Source of the DNA: Dictyophora rubrovolvata
Taxonomy: Eukaryota; Basidiomycota; Agaricomycetes; Phallales; Phallaceae
Length of the DNA stretch: 64,000 bases
Reading direction: 5' to 3'
Assembly: GCA_029959195.1 (NCBI GenBank)
Contig: CP114121.1
Location: 1,116,001 to 1,180,000 of the forward strand
Below, in pieces: positions 50,068 to 62,700 of the stretch (positions are counted from its first letter, which is position 1; the number at the start of each line of letters is the position of its first letter). The notes under the pieces were generated by a model. That model was not told the origin of the DNA. It ran no database searches and was given only the letters and a program-made list of their open reading frames with translations. Made by a program: the position numbers and the translations under genes.

Positions 50068-53000
50068 ATGACCGCCGCTTCTGTCTCTTTCAGCATTTGT
50101 CAGAATCTGGGCATCCTGGGCATATCACAAGCAGACTTTTTCTTTGTTCTTAGAGCTCTTGAACATTCTTCAGCTGCTACTACTTTCGAGCGAATTCCGG
50201 TGGGGCTCGCATCATCTTACCAGCCGACCACGGACAATTCCAGGCTTAGGCGCCTATGCGACTCCCCCCGAATTGTTCCCGAATAGAATAAATCCCCTGA
50301 TCTTCTCCAGGTCCCTCGTTCGAAGGTTACGCGGTATCGAGATTAAATGGATGCCTTATGCGATTAGTAATCAACTTATAAGCATTCAAATCACCTTTGA
50401 ACGTGCGCTTCTTGCACCCCCCACCATGCCGGGAGACAAGTTCCTTCAGATGGATGCTGTCAAAACTCGCATCGGCAGACTATTGTCGAATGCACCTGGT
50501 AGACTGTACCGCGGCCTGCCATCCATCCTGCTTGGTACTTTATTCAACGTTCTCGACGCAGGTACTTGCAATATTTTTTTATAAGTGCAAAATAGCTGAT
50601 CTTTATCCAAATTTGTGTCGAATAGTCTCGACCGGTTTGCTTTTATTCCCAAGTAGTAATGGGAAAGGTGTCGACCAGTTCAAGTCTTTGCAGATCGAGG
50701 GGCTTTCGATGTACATTCTAAGGTGAATACGCCACAAAAAGTCATACGCCAGGAAAGCTGACCTCAAATTTTCATAGTACTGTTCTTTCTCAAGTGGCAA
50801 TGACATTAGGAGGCTCTCGGTTCCCTGGCGCAATGGGTGCAATGTTGATTGAAATTCTTCCCTTCCTTCGTGGTGTGGGTTCCGACATCCGCGACGCACT
50901 AGGAAACGACAACCCAGCTCTTATTCCGACTGTTTTTGCTGCCTATGCGCTCACCAGCTTCCTTACGGGCTTCCTATTCGTTGTCCTCGGTCTGCTCAAG
51001 CTAGGAAATTTGGTATGTTTCATCCCTTTACTTTCCCCCCCCCCCATATTATATCAATATAACCATTTTATTTCACAGGTCGCCTATTTTCCACAAACAG
51101 TATTGACTGGGGCTATTGGTGCAATCGGTCTCTCACTGTTTATTCTTGGACTTGAACTGACTGTTCCGGAATCGTCACCCCCGTTAACTCTCTCTTCGGC
51201 GGGCTCCCTTCTCTTTAATGTCCATCACCTTCCGATTCTTTTCGCCGCCATCTTACCACCTCTCCTTCTCTCTATTTCAAAGCGTTCCAAATTAATTGAA
51301 CGCTTGTCTAGGGGTCTTGTACACAACCCTTATTACGTCCCACTGTATCTTGCTTCAATCCCTGCGTTATTCTGGATCATAGCAGCGTCGGTGAAACTAT
51401 CGAAGGAGGACCTCGTCCGTAGCGGATGGCTATTCAGCGTTCCTTCCTCTCAGGGACAAAGCGGAATCGGCACCGGTTGGATTTATTGGCGTGAATTCAA
51501 TTTCCCGAAAGTCGAGTGGTGGGCCTTGAGAAATGCTATCACAAATATTGTCTTGCTTGTGGTTATTGGAGTTCTCAACTTACCCATCTACGTTCCTGCG
51601 CTGGCTTTTACTTTGGATGTTCCCTATGATATGAATCACGAATTTCTGGGACAAGGCGCTGCTAATATTTTAGCAGGCGTGGCTGGTACAGTTCCCAACA
51701 TTTTGGTACGTTGATGGCCGTTTTATTGTTCGGACAAAATTTTTTATCAACACATTTTTTATAGCAATATTCTTATGGTGTTTTTATTACTCGTGCTGGA
51801 GGTGGTCGTATAGAACTTGGCATCGTCACGGTCTTTACATTTATTCTCTTCCTCATCTCTAGTCTTCTTTTACCTTACGTACCGACTATTCTCGCTGCTG
51901 GCATGGTTATGTTCCTTGGTATTGAGCTAATGATCGATGCCGTTTGGGAATCTGCTCAAACTCTCGTTCTATTGGAATATCTCGTCGTTATCGGTACTCT
52001 TCTCGCTTGTACATTTGCTGGCTTCGCCCCAGGTTTTGGTATTGGCATTGGCACAGCAGCTGTGGTTTATTTAGCATATGGTGTCGTTGATTCTGTGCGT
52101 AACCTTCCTCCTTTATAAATACAGGACTCACTGCGATATTATTTGTCTTATTTGTCTAGCGTGCTCGTGTCTTTCAATGGGATGAATGGAATGAAACTCA
52201 TAAGCATCTCGCTGCAGCATCCGACAACAGCAGTCATCAAGTGGCGTCTTTGGACTGCCATGTACCCATTTCACCCCTCAGTCATATGCCCTCGCCTCAG
52301 CGACCACGCTCGGAGTCCATAGACCAAGAGGCGCAACTCACTTCCTCTTCTGTGCATTCCTTAAGCTCAGACATTCTCGATAAGATTAGAACAAAGGTTA
52401 TTGTCCTGACAGGCTACGTTTGTAAGTAATTTTCACCCCCGTTTGCTTTACGAACTGAATCGTTATAATTATTCTTTTTCAAGTCTTTGCCAGTATTCCC
52501 ACCTTTGAGAAGAATGTACTGGACAAGAAGGATAATACATCGACTGTTCTGGTCGACGTGACGACCGTACATCGTCTCGAAACAGCCGCTGCACAATGCT
52601 TTGATCGCGCGGTGCGAGATTTGGCTCCTCGGGATGCCGTTCTCATTGTTGCTGGCATCCGGAAGGGAAGCGGGGTTCATGCTGATTTTGAAAGAGCGGG
52701 TGTGTCGTTACTTTGGGACGACGACGATGCAGATGATCCCAATCGCAACTTGAAGGGTCTCAGGGCGTTTGAGAATCGTGTGGAGGCGTTGGCGTGGTGC
52801 AAGGCGAGGTTTGAGAGAACTTTATCATTGTCTGGCTCTGACAAGAGTAAGCGTTCTTTTTTCTTTCCTTCAAACGTTCTTAGTCCGATGTTAAGAGCAA
52901 TTTGTTTCAGAAATCTCGGAAGACGAGTCCGATTTGACCTATCCCCTGACCCCTACTCCTCCCGAAACTGCATTATACGAATCATTCTGCACGCTATTTG

Positions 53001-53611
53001 ATTTCGATATTAATACTATTTTGAAAATCAACGAGAAAGAAAAAGTGACCGACAGCGCTGATATTACTCCGGCTGTATCACGTATGCCGTCTTCGATAAC
53101 GTTGTCAAACTCCTCATCAAAAATCAAAAAATTCCTTTCGGCAGGAGGGAGAATGGTATCTTATAATTCTGGGAAGATAATTAGAGGTTCGGGCTGCAAT
53201 CAAATCAAAGTTAAGCATCAAGAGAGTTTACTAATTTACACTCGGTTAGATCCTACAGGAATCGCTCTCCTAGTGTCCGGATCAGCCTTTCTCCATCAGT
53301 CATCCTCCTTATCTTCTCAATCTCATACGAGCCGTCTCGCATTACGCGATCTACTCATGATGCTCCCTAAAGAGACCCTTTTGTATGCAAGAGAGCGAGC
53401 AAAAGCACTTTGGCCCTGGAGTAAAAACCGCCCGATGGCACTATCGCCTGGAGCTGTCGTTATACTGGATGATGACACGGAAGTTGTTGCCGAATCTAAA
53501 TGTGTTTGTGTTTACTTGGACAATATGGGAGAGGGTGAGCTGGCGGGATGGGCGAAGGAAGTGGTTGAGAGAAAAAGGATTAATTTTGCTGATAGACGAG
53601 CATTGAGATAG
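50068..53611 (+). CDS. SulP-family anion transporter with STAS domain
   Basis: Multi-pass transporter resembling the fungal Ygr125w/Vsb1 branch of the SulP family. Core: LPSILLGTLFNVLDA, STGLLLFPSS, LQIEGLSMYI, QVAMTLGGSRFPGAMGAML, GFLFVVLGLLKLGNL, YFPQTVLTGAIGAIG, LNLPIYVPALAFTLD and GQGAANILAGVAGTVPN. Further membrane helices and a cytoplasmic C-terminus follow, with STAS-like VLVDVTTVHRLETAAAQCFD and AVLIVAGIRKGSGVHADF. The end carries a cyclic-nucleotide-binding-like stretch (IIRGSGCNQIKVKHQESLL). Many introns. The start is uncertain: 50068 is the first usable ATG, but N-terminal exons up to 50400 (containing LGAYATPPELFPN) were not placed with confidence. Confidence 0.85.
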
Positions 53612-54558
53612 GACAACGTGGTGGGTTTAATATATACGAAAATATGTAGGCCGGTATACTCCATCCTTGTAGATGAATTCTCTAAATCTTTAGTATTTCT
53701 TAATTTGAATTCGGGCTCGTGGACGTCTTTATGCTATTAGCTTGTGCGATTCTCAATTCAGAATAGCATTCAAGTCACCGATCGTTCGGGATCAACGGGG
53801 CGTTTTCACGGATCAACGGCGGATAGCTGCGGATTCTAATTTGAGTAAGTAACTGGGAAATTGTTGTCCGGGCCCGCTGCAAATTAAATGACCATGGTCG
53901 ATTCAGACAGTTCTCATAGTGAAATGTTGCGAGTGGCAGCGAATTCTGTTGCGAGGACGTGGTATTCAGTTTTGGAGTATATGTATAGTGATCGCTGTGA
54001 TACGCGGACAGCCGACTAGTTCTCGCGCGCACTTCTAATTGGTGGTCAGCCATAGTTGTACTTGACAGATGCAGGTGTTCTATATAGCCGAACCCGGGCC
54101 ACTGTTGCCATTGCACTTCAATTTGATTTGGTTACACAGCCTTGCGATCGCTGAACATGCCAGAAACAGGGTGTTTTCTTGTGAACTGTCAGTGTCAGAC
54201 TCCAGAGTGGGTGGTGTCAGTGTCGAACCACGCTTTTATACGCATACCCATACGCATCATCATTGTATAAAAAAGAAAGCGTTCAAATTGTTACTCGGTC
54301 AAATTCTCTTTGCCAAGTCTTTTTTTTTCCTGGGCGCTAGAAGTGCCGCAGCGGAGGCAATCTTGGCAGGGTGGTAAATGAGAATCAGTCTCATTTCCAC
54401 TCACTCATCATCCTCACTCAGTTCACTGTTTTCACTTTCCATCTCCACAACTATTCAGTACCACAGATTACCACATTCATATATATAACGTTTACTTTCA
54501 TCAACTTTTGGATAAACAAGTTCCGTACTCTCTCTTTTCATCCATTCAGTCATCGACA
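53612..54558. other. Intergenic region, no supported gene
   Basis: About 950 bases with short frames only. A C/T-rich stretch (54400-54558) just before the protease start is typical of a fungal promoter. An upstream first exon for the protease could hide here. Confidence 0.45.
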
Positions 54559-56797
54559 TGCGCCGCCCTCGCGATGAGGGTTCCCAACCCCAAGGCGACC
54601 AAGGTGTCATATTGAATCTCACATTGTCCGGTGATGGCGTCTGGAATGCGTCAGTACTTCATATCACCATCCCCCCCTTCTTCCCTCACATTCCAATCTA
54701 GTATATACTCTCTCCAAGCTACCGTGGGGAAGGCTCGCCAGAATTTACGCCTTTCCATTGACACAGGCTCCTCAGATATTTGGATTGCTAGCACATCCTG
54801 CTCATCTTCAGCATGTTCCGGAGCCCACACGACTTTATACAACCCGGACAGTGCTATCCAAACCGGCCAAATTCTAACTCTCGACTACTTGTACGTTCAT
54901 CCCCCCTAATCTTTTGTGAAATACCCCTTCTATCTCTCGTAGACGTGGATCCGCAGACGGCCCAATTGTCTGGGATAATCTCACAATAGGACCCTATTCT
55001 ATTCCCGCCCAAGCTATGGTTTCCGCATCTCAAGTTACAGACGAACTCTTATCCTCAGATTTCGTCGGTCTCTTAGGACTGGCCCTTGCCAAGAACTCAA
55101 ATCTTGCAAAATTAATCCCTCCCACCGAAAGCGACGCACCTGACGGAGCAACCTTTCAACAAAACCTATTCGGTCTCACCCCCATTGACACTGCTCCGGC
55201 TCAACGTTTTCTCGGCATTTCACTCGAACGCCCTGGATCGCCCCGCATTCCTTCTTTGTTGACTATCGGTAAACATCCCGCAAATCTTATTCCGGATTTC
55301 GATCCTTCCAAAATCAATCTCATGACTTTAATTCCTTCTCTTATTGGCGACACTTATTGGAGAGTATCGTTAGATGCTATCACTGGCTGGGTTGATAGTC
55401 TCCCAAAGCCCATTGATTTAGGGGACTCAACAACGGTCACCAACGTAGATTTCCCAGTTGCGATTGTTGATACTGGGGGATCATTAATTCTTACAACAAG
55501 AAGTCTTGCCAATGCAATATATGGCGCATGGAATATCGGACCCGGATCCGACGGCAATTGTATGCTTCTGCTCTCTTTCCTTTTTCTTTTTTTTTTTTTT
55601 TAATAAAAGATTTTCATTTCTCTTACAGACTATATCCCATGTACAACTCCAATGAATATGACGATCAGTTTAGGAAGCATGGCTCCCATACCCATTCACC
55701 CTCTGGATTTAACAGCTCAACCGCCTAGTAGCGTTCCCTCGGTAACAGATACTTGCATAGGTATTATCCAAGCTTCGGATCAATTAAATGGGATCGCGGA
55801 CATGGTACTCGGCGTTGCCTTTATACGTAATGTTTACACCGTTTTATCTTCGGATCCGAGTAATAGTACGGACAACGGCACGGATACCACCATCAACGAA
55901 GAAATTTCCCCCATGTTGGGACTTTTATCTTTGACAGATCCAACAACTGCCCTAGAAGAATTTCATACTGTACGCGTTTTGGGTCAATCCCTTGAACCCT
56001 CCTCTAGCAGTAGCGTAAACTCGGGCACAGTCGTCGTGGACAGGAGCCTCAGCGTCGGTATCATCGTTCTCATCGCCATCATCGGATTTTTCCTTTTCTG
56101 TATAGTTCTGTTTGGAATTCGTTGGTGGATTTTACGACAGAGATTCAAGAGAAATCGTTCTCCTGAACAATTGAACCGAGCCGATTTAAGTTATCCGAAG
56201 ACGAAAGAAGAGTATGAGATGGATAATGGCTCGTCCTGTGCCAAAAGCACTGCGGCCGCCGACGAATTCAAGAATGAATCAAGTTATGCGGAGAGTACGT
56301 TAGGCAGTGAACGTACGCGGATAGAATCCGCATATATAGTTGATGAGACTGGTCAAGAGCTGCAGACTCCCCGATATCATTCGCCTGCTCGTCCCTCATA
56401 TGCCCAACTAACAACATCTTCACCTTCCCTTTCCCCAGAACAAACGGAAAGCACACAGCAATCCCTGAGTCATGGCTCACCAAATGAACATGATGAAAAT
56501 TATTCTTCTATCGAGACGACGACGACGACGACGACTCAGGCTGGACAACAACCACACACGTGGCTGCACTCACGGTCATTTTCAACGAGTTCTGCTACCG
56601 CCAGCTCGTTCCACGAAGAATTCGGTATGGCTGGCGTTGGTGCGCGAAATTCTATTGCGAGCGCGTCTAGTAATAAGGAAGTCCGGCCTCGAATACAAGA
56701 GGATGCGTATCGGTCTCTTTCGTTATCGATTTCGCCGGTGACACGGCTAATGGGCGACGAACTTGGACCGATTTCGGATGATATTATGTTAGAGTGA
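54559..56797 (+). CDS. Membrane-anchored aspartic protease (A1 family)
   Basis: Pepsin-like protease. The first catalytic motif is LSIDTGSSDIWIAS and the second is IVDTGGSLILTT. A region with Cys residues (SCSSSACSGAHTTLYNP) follows the first motif, as in secreted family members. After the protease domain comes one membrane helix (VGIIVLIAIIGFFLFCIVLFG) and a basic stop-transfer (RQRFKRNR). A long Ser/Thr-rich cytoplasmic tail then contains a Thr run coded by (ACG)n at 56517-56535. Start: MRRPRDEGSQPQ at 54559 with a first intron donor GTCAGT. This start gives no signal peptide, so an upstream coding exon may be missing. Confidence 0.82.
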
Positions 56798-59700
56798 ATG
56801 AGTAATACCACCGTGCATATATTTTTATGGTACACTGGGCATATTTCACCTTGTTTATTACGAAAGGGCTTCCCTCCTTTTTCCCGGCGTCATGTCACAA
56901 AACCACACTAACGGATTAACGAGGGGTGTCTCTATAGTAGGGCACTGGGATGGATGATAATGGAAGAAGAAGAAGAAGAAGAAAAGGAAAAAAACCTGCG
57001 ACGGCATGGTCTCCCTCTCAGTATTAATTATTACGTCATTTGCATTCAATGGACTACACATCAAAAGTCTTAATTTTCTATCTGCATCATGGTTTTCTCT
57101 CCTTTTTTTTTTTCTTTCGGTTTCCAAAATGTATCTTGTTTTGTTTAGTTGTACAATATTTTTTTTCTCCCTCCGCGCGACAACGACATTCTTTCTCTTT
57201 CTCCTGTTTTTCTCTCTCTTTTTTCCTGGTTAATACTTGGACGCGTACTATGTAGGGCGGTTTTTTTAGACATTTTTCCACGCGACTTTTGTGTTGTGTT
57301 ACAGCAGTAAAATTACTATGCTATTGTACGATATACATTTCTCGTTTCATGTTTATGCTTCACGACCTCACTTGATTAATTAATTGTAATAATACATAAT
57401 AAACAGTAAACGTGGATTCCAAGTGTAATTTTTTTTTAGTGTTGTAAGATTCCAGGAAACACCGTTCGTGGAGCGGAGAATAGTATGACATACATATGTA
57501 TATGTGCTTATCACCAACTGCACTGTGATGCATCCTAGTAATTGACATAAGTAAACATGCCTTTTTTTGAAAAAAATGAGGGGATGTTAAGTAAGTAAAG
57601 TATGAAGGATGATAACACGGGCTAAGTGAATCAATACTAATTCATTCAGTCATTAATGGTGTGCGGTATTTATTTAATTCGAGTTCGATGGACCGGTTGG
57701 CAGTATTAATTCGCCGGAGCTTCTTCTACTATATACCACCAGTTGTTGTATAGGACCGCTCATATAAAAATTGAGATAGTTCTGTACCAAAACAAACCAG
57801 AATCAAGATCTTTGGGCGGACCAGATTCCACGATCATCGGAAGAGTTTTTGTGGCCGGAGGGAAGAGAACACTTTCAATTTCGGAGACACGGTGGGAATC
57901 GAACGCGGGCAGCGCACACTTTTAATTGTCTCGCGCATTTTTTATTACCGGCGTGAACATGAAAAAAAAAAAAAAAGAGAAAGAAAGAAAGGAAAAGCGC
58001 GTGTGCTTGGGTGCGCTTGTGCCATGGCGTTTGAGTTTTTTTTTCTTTCTTTCATGATGTACTTACATAGTACGTAAGTGTGCAAGTCTGAGGAAGAAAC
58101 GTTGATATTGTGAATTTGGAGTTATTGACAAGCATGCTGAAGATGAGTGTGCGTGCGCTCGATATGACTTGAGACCAGTGTACTAGGTGACCGGAGAGAG
58201 ATACTTTTTTGTTATTGTTGCAGTCCGCCAGGACAAGTCTTCTATTGCCAGTGCCGGAAGGGGTCTTCGTTGTAACTGTAACTGTACTTACAATCGGAAA
58301 TACGAGTACTGAACGCGAACACAAGTGGACGCCGGCAGATAGATGACTTGCCATACTTTTTCATGTGCCCGGAGACTTATCGTTTGTAAGAGAACCGCAC
58401 GTCCGAGAGTTAAGCTGCTTAACATAGTTACTGGTGAACGTTAATGGCCGGTGAACATGCCAAACTCGAAACTTAGCGCCTGCCGCCATACAATACAAGA
58501 TACGTGTACCTGTCTGGAAGGGGGCTACCCGGCCGACAGAAATCTCCGAAATACGACAAACGTTGCAAAGGACTACATATGTACATCCTTACTCCGAATA
58601 AAATTTCATTCTTCTCGGTTTGTCACTGACAAGTGTGAAAAAAGAAACCACCCCGATGTGCCGGCCGATGGTGATTTCCGTTGCCTCACGGTTCAGAATG
58701 TGACGTCGCGCGTGGGCCAATATGTCTTTCCGTTCGGTCTGCAATTTACTTACCATAACAAAGCTCCGGATCACCTTAGCGATCGCGATAAGTTATCGTA
58801 CTTAAGTACATCCGTCGTTGCCGTTGCCATGTCGAGCAGGCGTTTCGAAAGGGAACGTCTTAACTGCCTGAAGGGCCGAGAAAATAGACGCCCGACTGTA
58901 AAGGATTTGGATATTTACTCCCGTGGCGTTTGTAACACGCTGACTGGCGGTGCAAGTGCCATGAATTGTACATTCTTTTTGAGAAGTCGGGTTCGTTCAA
59001 GAAGTCATGAAAACAAAGAGGAACAATCCTTACCACGAGGCTTCATGGCTATCTTATTTCCCATAATTACATTATTACTATTCAAATTCTTTTGCCCGGG
59101 ACGGTCTGGCGGCGATGCCAATGAAATCGTACGTTGGCTCCGTTGGATTCTTACTACACAGTAAGCATGCTGAATCGGTATGTTTTCTGTGTATGTGACG
59201 TGATTTATTATGGATCACTTTATAAGTAAAATTTACCCGAGAACAACAGGACTTGCGAATCTGCGTAGCATACTTTCGCCAAAGGCGTTCAAGTGCTGTT
59301 TAAAGATCGACCGATATCCAATCTGATACGTAAGCAGAATTATTTTTCAAAACAAAAACTTTAACTTTCGAGTGCTTCCTAATAGTAATTTTAGAATTGT
59401 CTTTGCGTGTTCTTATGGCATCTACATATCCGGCTGTAGTCAAGTCATGAGACTCTCCTAAAGACAGAGTTCCGACGCGTTCATTATTTGGATTAAAGAA
59501 GGTACCCTAAGGAAATGCACGAGATTTTCATTCATGTATGACTGAACCCTTTTTTTTTAAGCTTTGAACTTTTTCACCTCGTTCAAATTGGCCCTTACTG
59601 AGATGTGCACAGCAAGAACCCTTTACCGTCTGGCTATAATTCGCACGCCCGAGGTTGAACTCCAGTCTTGATCCATCTTTCCCGCAATATGACGCGTATG

Positions 59701-62700
59701 CAGTATGTATTTATGTGTTGTTTGAACCCTGACGCGCCTGACGTCGAGCGATTCTTCTGTTTAACATTGGTTAGTAGAAATCCCGATGATCTACATCCGG
59801 AGAATAACATACATATTTACATATACTCATGCTTATATGTTCTCAACACAAAACCTTGATCTCCGAACATCCCGGTCAGCCTAGAGCATTCTTTGATGAT
59901 AGGCCGCACAGTCGACATTCAGCCAACTCAAAACGTAAATATTCTTCTGGCGACAAATCGTCTAGAGCGCGTGATTTGCATTTCTGCAGTATCCTAATAA
60001 GGTGATGTGCTGACAGTTTTTGATGCTACACATTAAAGGCATTTAATAACATCAGTGTCTCAAGCGATTCGGGGATTTCGTCGGTACGTGACAATTTATT
60101 GCCAAGGGTATAAAGTTATGGTCAAGGACTACATATGTATGTAGTAGGGACTAGTGCGGGGTCCAATCGAATGTGCATCCACCGATGCGTACGAAGTTCA
60201 ATCACTTTTTGAAAAACGCCGACGCTTGAATTGTTCATGGAGACGAAAGCGCTGAACTAAAATGACTTTAACGGTCGGCGCACATCATAATCTGATAGAC
60301 AACTTGAACGTATTACGCTGTAATTCAGTTCAAATTCCTCAGCTCCAAAGGAAAATAGCTAGACTTTGAAATATGCAGGTTGAGGTTGAAGAAAAAAAAT
60401 TTTTTGGCATGTTTTCCTTACTACTTACATGCGCGAATAATCGGGGGCGTTTTAGTGCGGCGAATTTTTTTTTTCAGGCGTATATGAAGCGCTTGTGCTA
60501 CTCGGGCGGTACTTATTCAAAATTCGAATTTCGTCTGCAATTCTGGTTCTAACGTTATTCATCTCCTTATCAAGCGGAATGGAGTACTTTCATTACTATC
60601 ACCTCATATTACATGCGCCGCAGGACTGAAATTCATCAGTGGGATCCGGAAATGAAGGCCAAGTCCATGAATAATAATGATCAAAATTAGCACGTCCTCG
60701 CGCGCGGGTCGTTAGCATAACGTCGGATACGGATGCATCGGCCGAAGAAAGCGGAATGTGATCATTCAACAAAGGAACCTCCGCAGTGCGTGCGTGCGCG
60801 TGAACACGGTTCTAAGGGTGTTTTCTTTTTTTTTTCCAATCGTTTCGCAAGAACAGATTACGCAAACGTGCATGCCGAATCCACATTGAGCTCCAAAGAT
60901 TGAGATCGGGTTTGCATTTCAAGTTCATTCATATGTACATTAAGGGACGGTTCATTATCGGAGGTGTCGATGGAGGCACAACACGCAGTTTACTTGTCGA
61001 CGATTATAGGATATGTGGCTACACCGGAGCTACACTTGAACCTGTCGTTGTCTGCAAGCTAGCTTGTTATTGCGCGAACTGTCAAACACTTACGATTGGA
61101 TTGGGCTAAGCGTCTCGGCAAGTGTTACGCCCTGGAACCTGATAATCCCTTTTTAGGGTCTTATCCAGAATACGCGTTGATAATAACTCAGAATAACTCC
61201 TATATCCAGTCAGGAATGTGGCTTCGTCAGCCCCTTTTCTCCTTTGTCATGTCAAGCCATGCCATTTGTCAAGTCTTCGAAGACTTAAATGACTTCGAAA
61301 TTCTTCTAGTCCGACAAAAGTCGAGGTTTGTTCTGGTAATACGTATTAACGTGTCCAGCGGAAACTTCCTTTTTGAAATTGATAACGCGCCAATTAGGGT
61401 CAAAGTGGGGTTCCCTTCTTTTTTTGCCCGTCCGACGCGCATGGGATGGGATGTGATGAGAGCTTCAGCCTGAGTGTGGTTTGTGTGTTCTTCTCTTTCG
61501 ATGTTTGGCACATTCATAGGCTCAATTTTAGCAACAAAGGTTGTGCCGTGCCTACATGAATTTCACGAATTGACAGTTTTATATCATCCGGATGTCAGTT
61601 TTCTTTCCTTCTCCTTCTCCTTTTTAATTTGCACACTTTGGAAGGAAGCACCCCTTCATGTTCATTCATGTTCAAAAAATTTTGAAACGTTTTCAGGTCA
61701 TATGGTGTGGTAAACTTTAATAACTCTAATAAGAGAAGCATCTATTCGCCTTAGCGGTCACTTGCCGGCTTTCGTATCTAGGTATGAGCGGACTCGGTGT
61801 GCTTATCGCTGTTATGTGTATATCGAACTCAACTGATACAATGCACAGAATCCGTGAACAACTCGGATGAGATGTGGAGCTTCTTCTCCATATTGCGAGG
61901 CCCTCCCCGTGAGAGCACTAGCACTTAGTACCCCGTGGGACAATGTCTGGCAAAAATAAAAAGCAGCGGATAAAATTAGATTGAAACTCCATGGGAAAGA
62001 CGCTTCTTTTGGTCCTGATAATTTTGAATTCGGATCCTCACAGGTGTACATCAAATTCATTTAGATTGGGGATTCAGAGCTGTGGGAGGGAGACGCTCTG
62101 GTGGGTTGGTACGTGTCAGGCATGTAACTTCTGTTGAAACCTCTACCATGCACCAATTATGGCTCTTCGAGAGAGATATATCACTTCTTGCACGTCACCA
62201 GACATTAGTTTTACATGAATGATTTAGTAATGGTTTCAGGACGTTAAGTTCCCAGCAAGAACTACTTACTACGTTGACATCTTGTCACGATTCCGAACAG
62301 TACTTTGTTTACAGGCACCAGGTCGACGTTCTTTTTCGTTTATTCATAAAATACCATGATGATGATGGAGCATATACTATCACAAGTGGACAGTAAAGTT
62401 TCATAGCAATGGGGGCGAGTGGGAAGGCTGTAAATACATATAAATAGATTCTCGATACCGCAGTACGATTCTCCAGATTGATTATTACATGAGTTTACAA
62501 GACAGTTTGTTGACAGAAAATTTTTTTTCAGAAGGGACCATACCAGTAAGAGGTGGGTATGCACCAAGTTTCAGGAAGGGCAAAACCGACCCTGGCATTG
62601 GCACCACGTTGAACGAACCCTTCAATGGCGGACTCCAGGTTTGAATAATTAACCCATGGGTCCTAGGTGGCGTGCGCAGCTTGTGCTCAGGAAACACTGG

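Noticed and set aside
57880-57910. T-arm-like string GTTCGATTCCCAC on the minus strand
   Set aside because: The bases before the loop do not pair with those after it, and no D arm or acceptor stem is found upstream.
58457-59164. A 235-codon open frame as a real gene
   Set aside because: No recognisable domain, no neighbours and no splice signals; kept only as a remark in the gene-poor region entry.
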